A stretch of 64,000 nt of DNA, taken from Homarus americanus (taxonomy: Eukaryota > Arthropoda > Malacostraca > Decapoda > Nephropidae). Positions 1-11,479 of this stretch are shown here, in pieces. The translations under genes and the position numbers were made by a program. The first letter of the stretch is position 1, and each line of letters opens with the position of its first letter. Under the pieces are notes generated by a model, which saw nothing but the letters and a program-made list of their open reading frames with translations, was not told the DNA's origin and did no database searches. The stretch spans positions 865,026-929,025 of the forward strand of contig NW_024738608.1 in the NCBI RefSeq assembly GCF_018991925.1, given 5' to 3'.

Positions 1-757
1 GGTGGCGTGGTGGTGGCAGGTGGTGGTGGTGGTGGGTGGCAGGTTGGTGGGAGGCATGGGGTGGCAAGTGGTAAGGGGTGGCAACGGTGGTGGGGTGGCA
101 GGTTGGTGGGTGGGTGTGGGGTGGCAAGTGGTGGGTGGCAGCAGGTGGTGGGGTGGTGGGGGGTGGGGTGGCAGGATGGTGGGGTGTGCAAAAGTGGTGG
201 GTGTGGCAGGTTGGTGGGTGGGGGGCTGGTTGGTGGGGGTGGTGGTGGGGTGGCAGGTTGGTGGGGTGGGGTGGTGGGGTGGCAGTGGTGGGGTGGGTGG
301 CAGGTTGGTGGGGTGGGTAGGTTGGTGGGGGTGGCAGGTGGTGGGGTGGGGCAGGTTGGTGGGGTGGCAAGTGGTGGGGTGGGGGATGGGGTGGCAGGTG
401 TGGTGGGGTGGGTGGTGGTGGGGTGCAGGATGGTGGGGTGGCAGGTGGGGGGGTGAGGTGGGTAGGGGTGGCAGTGGTGGGGTGGCAGGTTGGTGGGGTG
501 TGGTGGGGTGGCAGGTGGTGGGTGGGCAGGGTGGGGTGGTGGTGGGGTGGCAGGTGGTGGGGGCAGGTGGTGGGGGTGGCAGGATGGTGGGGGGTGGCAG
601 CAGGGGTGGTGGGGTGGGGGTTGGTGGGTGGCAGGTGGTGGGAGGGGGTGGTGGCCGGCAAGTGGTGGGTGGCAGGTTGGCAGGGTGGTGGGGTGGCAGG
701 TGGTGGGGTGGCAAGTGGGTTTGGCCGGCAAGTGATTAGGTGGCAGATAAGGTTTGA
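1..757 (+). repeat. G-rich minisatellite, truncated by window edge
   Basis: Degenerate tandem copies of a 15-20 bp G/T-rich unit built from GGTGGGGTGGCAGGT. The + strand has almost no C apart from the single C in GGCA. Runs of three to five G occur every few bases, so it has strong G-quadruplex potential on this strand. Several frames stay open and encode Gly/Trp/Val strings, which is a consequence of base composition. The left end lies outside the window. Confidence 0.93.
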
Positions 758-919
758 AAAAATCTGAGGATAACAAAACTAATGCAAAATGGAAGAGGAA
801 AATGAGGAAAAAGAGTAGGAACAAGAGGAAGAGGAAGAGAGGGGATATATAGTAAGTAAACAAAATTAAGGAGAGGCAGAGGAAGAAAGAAAAAATTAGA
901 AATCGTGACAAGAAGCTAA

Positions 920-967
<48 letters not shown>

Positions 968-1212
968 AAACACCTCACCTAATACAAAGAGATACACAAA
1001 CACCCAAATAAACATACAAAAACAAATATACACAGACAGGTAAAATGAATGCAAAAAAGAGAACCAGAGAGAGAGAGAGACACGAAATAAGAGATTAAGA
1101 CAAATAATAAAACATAAATAGAGAAAACAAGAGAAAACAACAGACCTTCCCCAAAAACCGACCGATCGACCGATAGAGTACTTTCTTGGGTACTTTCTCC
1201 AGCTTTTAATCA
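758..1212. other. Gene-less A/G-rich stretch with small microsatellites
   Basis: Purine-rich and A-rich sequence with an (AC)n tract and a short (GA)n near 1066-1080. I recognise no conserved coding string on either strand. Confidence 0.7.
921..964. repeat. (AC)n microsatellite
   Basis: About 22 near-perfect AC dinucleotides. The left edge grades into CATACATA. Confidence 0.95.
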
Positions 1213-2039
1213 TAATATCTTCTCTTTCTTTATCTTTCCGTCTCTATTTCTCTTTCCATTTGTCTTTCTTTTCTGTTCTCTCTGCTTCCTTTGTCTTTCT
1301 TTCCCTTTCATAGTCGACCTCTTCCATTTTCCCCGTCTATCTCTTTCTCTTTCCCCTTGTCTTTCTTTCGCTTCCCGTTTCCCTCTCCTCCTCACACCCC
1401 GGAAAAATTGTCTTCTTTATATAATCTTGGTTAAGCTGCGCACTGATAAAAACATTCGCTGGAAAATCAGATGCAAAACGATTCAAACTGAAATTCTTCT
1501 CCCGGGCATAAATTAGATAGTTCTGCGCTCAATTTTGCACGTTGCATAGGAGGTAATGGAAAATTTACAGAGCAATATTGCATCTATAGAGATCCCCCGC
1601 CAGCCCCGCCTTCTCCACACACACACACACACACGCCCGTCGGAATGTTTACGTCTCAGATGGGAAAAGAGGCAGGAAAAACTCACTCTATTTTTTTCAT
1701 GTTTATATTTGCAAGACTTTACCAATAAAATTATTCCAATGGATTCCAGACACGAACAATTCGCTCTAAGGATTTTTACGACTTGCTCGGATATTACCTC
1801 TTTACGTCTACTTATTTCTTATCTATATTTCTTATGTTTTATTCTGGTTTATTTATTTTAGTGTTTTGCCTTTTTTTTTATCGCGTGGCGTGAGTCATTG
1901 TGGACAGGTAATTTGGTAATGTTTTAATACGGTGGTGTTGGGAGGTAATTAAACTTATCTGAGCTGGGCTTTACCAGGTGAGATTAAAATTGCATCCGCT
2001 CTTGCATGCAAACTAAATTTTTTTTTCAGGGCAATTCTG

Positions 2040-2070
<31 letters not shown>

Positions 2071-2303
2071 CAGCCACCTAAAAAAATTCGTGTCTTCTTC
2101 CGAATGAATCAGTATCGAAACTAAATGAGATAATGCAACGCCAGCTGTGTTGAGATCCTGAACTACACACACCATTGACCGGTGAACATTCTTGTTTATA
2201 ATGTCTCTTACCTGAGGATGTTACACACATTCCCTCTATAACATTCCGCTCTAAATGTAACAGTAAAAATTATGAACAAACGAACGATTCCCCATTGGTG
2301 CTG
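1213..2303. other. Gene-less stretch: pyrimidine tract then AT-rich unique DNA
   Basis: 1213-1395 is a C/T-rich tract on the + strand. The rest is unique AT-rich DNA with short (AC)n at 1614-1634 and (GT)n at 2043-2069. Open frames are short and low in complexity. No gene is supported. Confidence 0.65.
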
Positions 2304-2323
2304 TCACACACACACACACACAC
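2304..2323. repeat. (AC)10 microsatellite
   Basis: Ten perfect AC units, 16 bp left of a long (AT)n tract. Confidence 0.95.
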
Positions 2324-2336
2324 GTTCTCTCTCGTG

Positions 2337-2540
<204 letters not shown>

Positions 2541-2599
<59 letters not shown>
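2541..2599. repeat. (AT)n microsatellite, about 29 units
   Basis: Perfect alternating TA, the right arm of the AT-island-AT structure. Confidence 0.97.
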
Positions 2600-2601
<2 letters not shown>

Positions 2602-2991
2602 AATCAATATATATTTTGTACTGAGTTTAATGGTACGCATGAGAGTAATATAAGACTCATGATTTTTTAGTAAATCATCATTTATTTACCACACCCCGTC
2701 CACCCTCGGTGACATCTCGGTGAAATCCTCAATTCAATTTATTAATTTAATTTATGAATATTTACCAAACGACGATCATTCACATTCTAAAAACTTCAGC
2801 TATCTTTTGACATCGAAATCATATATCTGTCATAATTGGAACATAAGTTTTGCCACTTGAAACATATGGGTGCTGCCATAGGTTCCTCCAGTCTCTAAGA
2901 GCAGCAACGTTCACTGAAACTGGAAATATCAGACACACTCCCTGATCTTCAACAATCCAGATCCCTCAACTAGTTATTTTGATGCACCCAT
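2600..2991. other. Gene-less AT-rich unique stretch
   Basis: No repeat or conserved coding string seen. Confidence 0.6.
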
Positions 2992-3092
2992 GGCCGGCAC
3001 TGCACTTGACCATCTTCATTTTGTCCATCTGTAAAGTTAGGTACTCAATCACAGTTGGGTGAACTAGGGGCGCCCCGAGGGTGACCAGCGAC
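2992..3092 (-). mobile_element. SINE-like copy, body only (family S)
   Basis: Read on the minus strand it contains ACCTAACTTTACAGATGG and, about 15 bases later, GTCAAGTGCAGTGCC. The same two blocks in the same order and spacing occur near 12980, 13600, 55350 and 62010. The tRNA-like head is not recognisable here, so this looks 5'-truncated or highly diverged. Confidence 0.7.
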
Positions 3093-4182
3093 CTGTCCAA
3101 AAACTTCAGGAGACTTTGTCTACCCAGAAAATTCTGTAATGTAAACATCCCAGGAGTGATAACTGTAATTTTCCACCAGCAAGTTTATATGTTTTCTGCT
3201 CATAGGCGGTAAACAACATGGACAGAATCAAGAGGATGCAGCCTTTGGTGAACAAGACAACGTTGGGGAACAGCTTGTGCCTGCCAGGGAGCACCATATT
3301 TTACCACGGTATATTTTATGTAAAAAGCAAAACACGACAATCAAGTAGGAATATTGTGTTTCCTTCAAATAACTACCAGCGCGCGCATGAGAGAGGAAGA
3401 CCATAACAAACTGGAGGGATGTCTTAAAGGAAGAACCAGATAACTAAGAGACGTCCTCCTCGTTCCGGGAAGGATCACCAACATCTGACTGAATCCAGAT
3501 TCAGTTCCGTATGGCGAAAAGTGCCGTGAAAAATGACTTGCATATTGTGATACACTCTGGACCCGATCTTTGGTAATCACAAGAAACACTGGACGACATG
3601 TCAGTTCTAAGAGGATGCTTCATGCTGGAATGGTAAATGACTTAAAATATCCTGTAATAATGGCGTAAAGGAATTCAAAGTTCCGGAAGTTGATTGACTT
3701 AACGATATACGCAAGTCACTATCTAGAACATCACTGGATCAAGAAAATTTCCCGATTGACTTTATACAGCAAACGTGATCCCGACCTTCAACACGGGAGG
3801 TAACGGCGACTTACTCAGTTAGCGGAGACGTAAGACTCCCGAGCAAGTACTGACTTGGACATACCTGAAGTGTGATGTGTTACGGTCCCTCGAGGAGCTG
3901 TTAACTTTCACCTACCTGGAAAGAAAAAACAAATCACATTAACCTTCCATCCCGCTTTACTCCTTTAAAAATGTTGGTCAAGGTTAAGGAGGAAGTCGCC
4001 ACTTATACCGGGTTATATATTGGCAGGATCTCAAGGATGTGTTTATTCTAAAGTAAAAATTATTATTAGGGAGAGGATTAAATAATGACTATGAACCTAC
4101 AGTTGTACCTTTACAAGTGTTCTTACCAAACGGCAACATTTCCTACTAATGTGCTGAAGGGTTAGTCTTCAGTGTGCTATAT
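3093..4182. other. Gene-less unique stretch
   Basis: Moderate base composition and no tandem repeats. A 62-codon + strand frame starting at 3218 and two minus frames look ordinary but match nothing I recognise. No splice-flanked exon can be argued from sequence alone. Confidence 0.5.
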
Positions 4183-4222
4183 CCGCACTGCCCCGAACTG
4201 GTCGTCAGACTTCTGTGATACT
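4183..4222 (+). mobile_element. Possible 3' fragment of SINE family S
   Basis: Contains CGCACTGCCCC, then AAC, then GTCAGACTTCTGTGATAC. This parallels 62070-62110, which has CACACTGCCCC, AACGGG and TATCAGGCTTATGGGAT in the tail of the best SINE copy. About three quarters of roughly 40 positions agree by eye. No body or head is visible upstream. Confidence 0.35.
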
Positions 4223-4829
4223 TCCCCTATTTGTATATTTAACCTCGTTTCCATCCCTTACTCAATTAATCTCCCTGCAGCCTAGTTATATACCTTTTTA
4301 TACTCTACTGAACTCCTTTCTTTTCCCTTACCTCCTCTCACTTTCCCAACCTTGCTTTCCACAGTTCGCTATCTTCCTCTCCATTTTGTTCCCTCCGTAT
4401 CCCCTAACTGCCTTCTCCCTATTCCTTAACTCCTATCTCCTCTCTTTATATCCTTTCTCCCTCTCTCTTAACCATCTTCCTTCCCTATCCCTACATCCCT
4501 TCTCTTCTCTTGATCTTCCTACTTCCCTTTCTCTACCTCCCTTCTTCCCTTTCCCTTCCTTTCCCTCCCCTTACTCAACAAAATTAAAAGGGAAGGAAAG
4601 GTTTAATTATGGAAAGGTGGGGTTTTAGGATAGCACGTGGGAGGTACTACATGGGGTATCTGGGACAGGATATGGGAGGGAGAGGGGGCGGGGTATGGGA
4701 GGGGACATGAAAAGAAACTTGAGAGACGGCGTGGGAGAGGGTTGGAAGAGGGCGTGGGGGGGGATAACAGGACACATGGGAGAAGGACTAAGAGAAGAGG
4801 AAACATGGGAGAGAGGCTGGGAGTTATTA
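4223..4829. other. Pyrimidine tract switching to purine tract
   Basis: 4215-4580 is C/T-rich on the + strand (TTCCCT-type, irregular). From about 4590 to 4829 the same strand turns G/A-rich with many GGGAGAGG-type words. The switch allows long imperfect intrastrand pairing. Open frames on both strands are compositional. Confidence 0.75.
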
Positions 4830-5470
4830 ACGGTTAACAAATTATTGGCAAAGTATGGTGTACAGTTTGCCTATTCTAAATAATTCAGTCAGGTCTTGAC
4901 ACTGAGGGGGCTATCACTTCTCACTGCCGCAGGACAGAGGTTCACACACAAAGAAATAGATCACATTCATTAAGCGTATACATAGGTCATAATCATGTGG
5001 GTGATATCACTGTTCACTGCTACGCAGGAGAGTGGTTCATTTACAGCAGAAGTCACATTATATTTGAGGACTAATCAGTGTGGGCTAGCAAATTTTGGAT
5101 AGACAGCAAGAATGTCCTCAAGCACTCCCGATTCAATGTAGTAATTACATAGTTCAAGATACAGTAAGTCAGGTGGCCTGAAGTCTTTGACAGTGTCACA
5201 TTCAATAATATAGTGTTCAAGTGTATGCTTTAAAGGTTTATCACAAAGTTTACATGCTGAGTGTTCCGGTATGGGTACAGCGTTACTAACTTGCCAGATG
5301 TGTCTGTATCCTAGCCTAATTCTGGCCACGACTACATCACATTGTCTGGTTCTGTCCTTATGCTGGCCATACCGGTACCTCTTGTCACAAAATTTGTCAT
5401 ATTTACTAATGCTACAACTGTCAGGTCTCTCTGCATTTCTCACTTCTTCTAGATCAGCATTGGACAGGGC
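4830..5470 (-). mobile_element. LINE-A copy A1: ORF2 C-terminus plus 3' end
   Basis: The minus strand encodes the C-terminal tail of a LINE ORF2-type protein from about 5470 to the stop at 5075. Visible are VVARIRLGYRHIWQVSN and a zinc-knuckle-like C-x2-C ... H-x4-C (CKLCDKP ... LEHYIIEC), as found downstream of the RT or RNase H region in several non-LTR clades. Beyond the stop, the 3' UTR (5074-4830) matches tails at 7657-7750, 20216-20425 and 32860-33009, sharing CAAGACCTGACTGAATTA. The piece is 5'-truncated: upstream residues are purine-tract sequence, not protein. It carries one copy of the 27-bp segment (about 5362-5388) that is expanded in copy A4. There is no long poly-A, so the copy is old. 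The exact clade is uncertain. Confidence 0.78.
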
Positions 5471-5924
5471 TGGGAGGTGGTAGGAGACTGAGAGAAATAT
5501 GGAAGAAGAGCTGGAAAAGGCATTGGGGGAACTGAGGGGGGCGTGGAAGAGAGCTGAGACAGGACATAAGGGGGGTGCTGGGGGCGTCACCCAGGTAAAC
5601 AAACTTGGAGGTCAGCCCACAGTAGACACAAGCCACTAATGGACAATAAGTTACCTGAGCATGAACTGGGACGAGAGTTGCCTAGTTACTCCTAGGAGAG
5701 AGAGAGAGGACAAATGGAAAGAAAAGGAGAATTAGAGTGAGAAACCCGTGAAATATAAAAACAAAGAAAGACAGACACAAGGACACAGAGACGAGGATGA
5801 GAGACATACAGGGGAGACACAGAGACTACAAGAGGAAAAAGCGACAGATAGACACAGAGATACCCAGCGAGACAAATACAACGGCAGCTAGCGAGAGAGA
5901 GAAGAAAAGAGACAGGAGGATGTT
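5471..5924. other. Gene-less purine-rich stretch
   Basis: G/A-rich + strand with a short (GA)n near 5696-5708. The open frame continuing here from A1 is low-complexity Ser/Pro and not LINE sequence. Confidence 0.6.
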
Positions 5925-6432
5925 GTGGTGGGGAGGTGGGTGGTGTGGTGGTGGGTCGTGGTGGTGGTGGGTGGTGGTAGGTAGGTGGTGGGTGGTGTGT
6001 GGTGGGTGGGTCGTGGTGGTGGTGGGTGGTGGTGGGTGGGTGGTGTGGTGGGTCGGGTGGTGGGTGGTGGTAGGTAGGTAGGTATGTGGGTGGTGTGGTG
6101 GGTGGGTCGTGGTGGTGGGTGGTGGTAGGTGGGTGGTGGTGTGGTGGGTGGGTCGTGGTGGTGGTGGGTGGGTGGGTGGATAGTGTGGGTAGGTGGTGGA
6201 TGGCGGTGGTAGTAAGTGGTGGTGGTGGATGGTGGTAGGTAGGTAGGTAGGTATGGTGGTAGGTAGGTAGGTGTGGTGATAGGTAGGTTTGGTGGTAGGT
6301 AGGTAGGGTGGTTGGTAGGTAGGTAGGTATGGTGGTAGGTAGGTAGGGTGGTAGGTACGTAGATAGGTTGGTAGGTAGGTGGTAGGTAGGTAGGTAGGTA
6401 GGTAGGTAGGAGTGGTGGTATGTAGGTGGTAG
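5925..6432 (+). repeat. GGTGGT-type minisatellite grading into GGTA tetranucleotides
   Basis: 5925-6230 is degenerate GTGGTGGGTGGT with periodic GGGTCGTGG blocks. 6230-6420 is dominated by GGTAGGTA. The + strand is nearly free of C. Two minus-strand frames of over 220 codons (Pro/Thr/His) are compositional. Confidence 0.92.
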
Positions 6433-6630
6433 TGGCGGTGGGGGTGGGGACATAACCTTGGCAGAGCAGCATCAGCGAAGATGGTGAGGCGGCGAGACTC
6501 TGAATACCCCCATCACTCCCACCTGATTGTTGGGGCCACCAGACTGGGTCCACGCGCTTCAAGGTACATTAAACTAGTGAGGGTGTAATGAACCTAATAC
6601 ACTGACTTTAAATAAAACACAAAATTATAT

Positions 6631-6654
6631 AAAAATTACACTGAAACTTTAATT
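6631..6654 (+). repeat. Motif M, partial
   Basis: AAAATTACACTGAAACTTTA matches the right half of motif M. Confidence 0.4.
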
Positions 6655-6781
6655 AGATAGATACATTCAGTTTAGCACCATCAGTTCTAAGATGTTCGTA
6701 TAAGGAATCTCCAGCTAGGTAAATGGAGATGTTAAAACAGACCTAAAACGCTTTTACTTAAGTTAATGCATAAATAAGCAT

Positions 6782-6838
6782 CCAAGATAGCTTCATAATT
6801 ACACTAGACACTTTACCTAAACTAGATATGTAACCAAT
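6782..6838 (+). repeat. Motif M copy
   Basis: Begins CCAAGATAGCTTCATAATTA and continues CACTAGACACTTTACC, then CTAGATATGT. It shares start, core and downstream TAGATATGT with the 7105 copy. Confidence 0.5.
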
Positions 6839-7040
6839 TATTCAATGTTCGTAAGTGACTTTTCTCCCGTAATTGGACATTTAAAACACATTCTAACACA
6901 CCAAGTTAAATAAACCACAAAAAATTATCTCTACCTTAACTAAATATGGTCACATAACAACACCGGTTATTGAGCCCATCAGGAAGTTACCTAAATTTTC
7001 ATAAGTTCACAATATTATTTTTTCTCATAACTAAAATTAA

Positions 7041-7072
7041 CAAATAAATAAATAAATAAATAAATAAATAAA
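7041..7072. repeat. (AAAT)8 microsatellite
   Basis: Eight perfect AAAT units within the AT-rich block. Confidence 0.95.
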
Positions 7073-7104
7073 TATATGAGCAAACAACACAAAAAAACAA
7101 ATTC

Positions 7105-7160
7105 CAAGATGGAGTCAAAATTACACTAAGACTGTCATAGCTCCAGATATGTTCACTTAC
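7105..7160 (+). repeat. Motif M copy
   Basis: CAAGATGGAGTCAAAATTAC then ACTAAGACTGTC, then CCAGATATGTTCACTTAC. Close to the copies at 11121 and 52516. Confidence 0.6.
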
Positions 7161-7307
7161 GATCAACTTTGGGACAACATAGATATACAGAATCCATGTG
7201 AATTTGGATCCAGATTCTCAGAGAACCTTAGGGTGAATCTTCCTCGTAAGATTATGTGAGGAAGTATCATCAGGCTAGTTCACCCAAGCGGAACCAATGA
7301 TGACTGT

Positions 7308-7342
7308 CAAAATGTCTTCCAAATTGCACCTAGACTGTACCG
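7308..7342 (+). repeat. Motif M, diverged copy
   Basis: CAAAATGTCTTCCAAATTGC then ACCTAGACTGTACCGTGA. Matches M at about two thirds of positions. Confidence 0.4.
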
Positions 7343-7380
7343 TGACTAGAGAAAATGTCACCGTCTGAACCTTTGAGAAG

Positions 7381-7656
7381 TCCATGCTCACACTACAGGC
7401 TTAAGTTATGTAAGGGAGAGACAGAAAAAAGGGAGAGAGAGAAATAGGGAGGCAAACAAAAAGGGGAGTGAAGAGAGAGAGAGAGAGAGAGAGAGGAAGG
7501 AAGAATAAGGAATGGTGGTTGGTTAGTCATGAGAGAAAGAGAGAGATTAAGAGAGTTACACGTCTTAATATCCACTACAATGTACTATATCTATCAGTTG
7601 TCTCTTTCTTGTTCCCCTTCTTCTCTCTTCCTCCCTCCGTCCCTCTCTACATCTCC
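7381..7656. other. (GA)n-bearing purine tract then pyrimidine tract
   Basis: Purine-rich with (GA)12 at 7471-7494. A C/T-rich tract from about 7595 runs into the LINE-A tail at 7657. Confidence 0.7.
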
Positions 7657-7750
7657 TCCCTCAGTCTCAAGACCTGACTGAATTACTGAGAATAGGCAAA
7701 CTGTACTCCAATCTTTGTCAATAAATTGGTTAAACTAAAAAAAAAAAAAA
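7657..7750 (+). mobile_element. LINE-A copy A2: 3' tail with poly-A
   Basis: Starts at CCCTCAGTCTCAAGACCTGA and ends with CAATAAATTGGTTAAACT and a 14-A run. It matches the 3' terminus of A1, A3 and A4. Only about 95 bp survive, a severe 5' truncation typical of target-primed reverse transcription. Confidence 0.8.
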
Positions 7751-8896
7751 TCCTGCTCTCCCCTCCCCTCCTCCGTCCGTCCCTCCTCCCGCTGCCATTT
7801 TTCAAGGTCATCCCCGGAACACAAGCTCACACACACGACCCAAACAACAAGATCCCCAGAGGGAGACGTAAGCTCCTTTATTCCCTTTCTTCTCCTTGGC
7901 CTGAGAGAGACGAATCAGCAACATGAGAGGTAACAGACTACAAGAGTTAGTGGTGGTAGACAGGTTGCCCCAGATGCTCAAGATTCGTAAGTTAAATATT
8001 TCAGATCACATAAGATTAGACACCCCCAGCTAATATCACCGTAAGAGTTACCAACCTAACACTATTCCCCCCGCAGGTAGCGTTTGGGTATCTAATTATC
8101 AGGTGAAACAAGCTGAGCTGCTAATGTTCATGTAATCCTATTTTCTCTTCAGCCGCAGTTAAGAGAACACATTTAAGTGGCTCACTTCAACCACGACACA
8201 TTAGAGGCAGCCAATTGACGTCAAAATTGCTCTGGAGACAATACTCTAACTGGGAGCGTTCTGTTATCTCCAGCCAGGTGAAAAATATCAGTTATTAGAG
8301 CAAAGTCCAGGTACCCACCAGGATACCATCTCCTGGGGGTCCGGAGGGTCCAGGGGGGTCCAGAGGGTCCAGGAGGTTCTCGGAGATACTGGGGTTGCTG
8401 CCGGGTCCTGGGGGAGGGGTTGGTGGGCAGATCAAAACAGATACGGCCATTGAGTTGTGGCTATTATTTTAGAGCAACTTGCCGGCATACATTTTCACGT
8501 ATCTTACTCTGCTTGCACACAAGCTCCTCGTGGGCATCACAATAAGATTAACAAGCCATTAAAACTCTTAAATATTTGTTATTGTTGCTATAGGAAGCTT
8601 GTTGTCAGTAAGGGATGTAGGAAGATGTGGGACGATTAATGGTGATACGATTCATCTTCAACAACACCCTGTACAAGCCCCATCAGGACACGGGTCTTAG
8701 GATTCCCTGCTGGATGCTAACATACGACTCTTAGGGAATCCGTCCCCTGACCCGTCAGATGCTGGCGAGAGACTGTGAGGATAAGGCCTGGAGGGCGAGG
8801 CGAGGCGAGGGCACGCCTGGCGCTGGTGCAGCTTCGTACACAACCTCACGAGCTGCTGCCCTATCGTGCCAGAGATCTTACCCTCCCTCACTCACC

Positions 8897-8899
<3 letters not shown>
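7751..8899. other. Gene-less unique stretch with small GGTCC repeat
   Basis: Mostly unique. 8336-8382 holds about four short degenerate copies of GGGTCCAGAGGGTCC. 8070-8113 resembles 15401-15444 (see findings). A GC-richer part at 8690-8890 carries compositional frames only. Confidence 0.55.

Positions 8900-8953
<54 letters not shown>
8900..8953. repeat. (CT)n microsatellite, about 27 units
   Basis: Near-perfect CT dinucleotides, followed by C-rich ACCCCC sequence. Confidence 0.96.
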
Positions 8954-8957
<4 letters not shown>

Positions 8958-9502
8958 CCCTCTCCATCGCACCCACCCCCGCCCACCAGCCCAACACTTC
9001 CATCACACCAGAACTCAGCAGACGAGGGTCAAGACTCATGTGGCAGTAAAACGCTGGACTGACCAACAGGGTATGTGGGAGAGGCGGAATATTCACACAC
9101 TCCATCAGCGGGGGGTGAGACGCCTCCTGCAGCAGCTGGGGCGTGAGTCTTGTTAAACACCCACTTACTAAAACACCTGAAAGTTGCACCACCAGCAGGA
9201 CACGGGTTCGTATATAACAATAGTTGTCATTGGTATCACTGACTACACCTGCTTTAGGAAACAAGACATTAATAGGACAATTCATTCCACTGTGAATAAA
9301 AAATATACCAGTGGAACAATTAACCCGATGTTGCATGAAGGAAAAACAGGTACTGATTCAATCTTATAAAAAAAATAATTAAGGCACAACTGTGGAATAT
9401 CTAATGACTTAAGACGGACGCCAGACACTTATTTACCTGACCATTTCAAAATGAAGCAGTTAAAGAAAAATCCGGAAATTCATATGAAGATGAGAGTAAT
9501 AA

Positions 9503-9504
<2 letters not shown>
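8954..9504. other. Gene-less unique stretch
   Basis: No repeat. The open frames in it are driven by the neighbouring CT tract. Nothing recognised. Confidence 0.55.

Positions 9505-9590
<86 letters not shown>
9505..9590. repeat. (AC)43 microsatellite
   Basis: An 86-bp perfect CA run on the + strand. Confidence 0.97.
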
Positions 9591-9591
<1 letters not shown>

Positions 9592-10019
9592 TAATGAAAA
9601 ATAAAATGAGTGAATTGAACTCATAAGGAGAAAAAAAACAATAACACGACACACTCTATCCCTGCACGTAACCTTCCATTCACAAACACCACAAATTATC
9701 GAATTAGCAAAAAAAAATATAAAAATAAAAACTATAAAATCCCAACAAAGATTAAACTCGAATTCTCAAAAAAAAACAAAAAAACAGTAAGGTAAAAGAA
9801 ACAGCAAGACTTATCTATAGAGGATCTTAACACTGGAGTAAGACTTAAGACTTAAGAAAAAAAGCGGATGTACTGGAGGAGGTATCCAGCCTGCATCTTC
9901 ACTCTGAGCGCCTCAAACCTTGAAAGGCAATCTGTACTCGCGCGATCGAGGACCTCACGATTCAGACCCCGAACTGCACCTACGGAATTGGTTCAACCCG
10001 ATGATCCGTGTCGACCGTG
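9591..10019. other. Gene-less A-rich stretch
   Basis: Contains several short A-runs of 7-8 bases. No coding signal. Confidence 0.6.
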
Positions 10020-10165
10020 GGGAGGGAGGGAGGGAGGGAGGGGGTAGGGAGACAAGGAGGGAGGGAGGGAGAGGAGGGAGGGGGTAGGGAGACAAGGAGG
10101 GAGGGAGGGAGGGAGGGAGGGGGTAGGGAGACAAGGAGGGAGGGAGGGAGGGAGAGGAGGTATTG
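10020..10165 (+). repeat. (GGGA)n array with a longer internal period
   Basis: GGGA tetranucleotides interrupted three times by GGGGGTAGGGAGACAAGG, giving a second-level period of about 40 bp. All-purine except single T and C positions, so it has strong quadruplex and triplex potential. Confidence 0.93.
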
Positions 10166-10810
10166 TGAGACATACTCATCATCTTCTCCTCCCTCCTCCC
10201 CTCCGCTTGATGCTCTACTGTCTCTCTATCTCCTTATTTATCTTGACTGTCTGATGCTATTGTTCTTCTCTGCTGTTTCTTCATTTCTCTCATTCTCTTC
10301 TGTTTTGTATCTTTCACTCTCTCATTCTCTTCTGCTTCTTATCTCTCCCTCTTTTTTTAATACTCCCATTCTCTCTCTGTGCACAGGAGGCATTAGGCTT
10401 CTCTCTATCAGCTCCTCTCTCTCTGTCTCTCTCTCCCTCTTCTCTTCTTCCTTGTCTGAACCCCAACCCTCATCCTCCTCTCTTCACTCTCTGTTTCCTT
10501 CCTTCCTCTCACTTACCCCCACCACTCACTCCTCTTCTCCTCCCCCCCCTTCTCTACTCCCACCACCTCTACCTGTCATACCCCTTCACCTATTCCTCCT
10601 CTCTCTTTTACCCTCTCCCTTTCCCATCTTATATTTCTCATACCTATTCACCCTTCCTCTTCTCCCTAATTAACCCTATGCACCCCTCCTTTTGCACTTA
10701 CTTACTCCATTCTCTCTCTTCCTACCCCTTCTTACCTTACTTACACCCCTTTCTCTCCCTTTCCCCATCACCCCACCCACTTTTACTCCCCTTTACCCCC
10801 CCTCTCCCCC
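10166..10810. other. Long pyrimidine-rich tract
   Basis: About 640 bp of C/T-rich + strand directly after the purine (GGGA)n array. A Ser/Leu/Pro frame runs through it because stop codons are rare in such composition. Confidence 0.8.
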
Positions 10811-11413
10811 TCAGAGTGTCAGGTAGGTAGGGAGAGGAGAGGTTGCACACTGTTGACATCCACTAATGACGGCTCCTGTGGGTATTGTTCCTTACCAACC
10901 ACATCATCTCTCTTGCCATCCACCTGAGAGAGAGAGAGAGAGAGAGAGAGAGTAACTTGATCATGAAACAGACGTAGAGAGAAAAATTGACTTAATCTCT
11001 CACCAGGTTCTCTCACATCAAATTATCAGTGAAAAGTAACTTGATTTTTTTTTTTTTTACCCGAGTGAGTGGGGACAGCGTGTAACTGACGCGTTTCAGC
11101 CGCGGCATAGAGACGGTGGTCAAAATGGCGACGATATTACACTGAGACTCTATCGTACCTAGACATAACCTCTTACCTCTATACAGGAAATGAGACTCTT
11201 TGAGACTCATGATCTCTAGTTATTAATGACTTGAATTTCCTCCGTGGAGAAGAAGAGAAGTCTTATTGTCTCCCTCTCTATCTCTATCCATTCTCTCTAC
11301 TCTTTCTGGAGACGGAGGGCTGAGTGTCTCTCTTCTAATTTACTCTTATCTTTTATCTCTATCTGTATATCATCAGATTCTCAGTCTCCTGATTGTTTTT
11401 CCTCCATTTCACC

Positions 11414-11414
<1 letters not shown>
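10811..11414. other. Gene-less stretch with (GA)n and a T-run
   Basis: (GA)13 at 10926-10952 and a 15-T run at 11044-11058. A motif-M copy lies at 11121. Otherwise unique. Confidence 0.6.
11121..11176 (+). repeat. Motif M copy
   Basis: CAAAATGGCGACGATATTAC, ACTGAGACTC, then TACCTAGACATAACCTCTTA. The best agreement with the inferred M consensus together with 52516. Confidence 0.6.

Positions 11415-11476
<62 letters not shown>
11415..11476. repeat. (CT)n microsatellite, about 31 units
   Basis: Near-perfect CT dinucleotides. Confidence 0.96.

Positions 11477-11479
<3 letters not shown>

Larger units (their letters stand above)
6433..7380. other. Gene-less AT-rich block with several motif-M copies
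   Basis: AT-rich DNA, no coding signal. Its main content is a dispersed motif (M) seen at 6631, 6782, 7105 and 7308, so the block may be an old local amplification of one element. An (AAAT)n tract lies at 7041-7072. Confidence 0.6.

Noticed and set aside
5692..6562. Pro/Thr/His-rich minus-strand frames of over 220 codons
   Set aside because: Generated by the GGTGGT/GGTA arrays on the + strand. Two frames overlap and neither has non-repeat support.
10008..10673. 221-codon + frame starting in (GGGA)n
   Set aside because: Begins in an all-purine array (Gly/Arg/Glu) and continues in a pyrimidine tract (Ser/Leu/Pro). Composition only.
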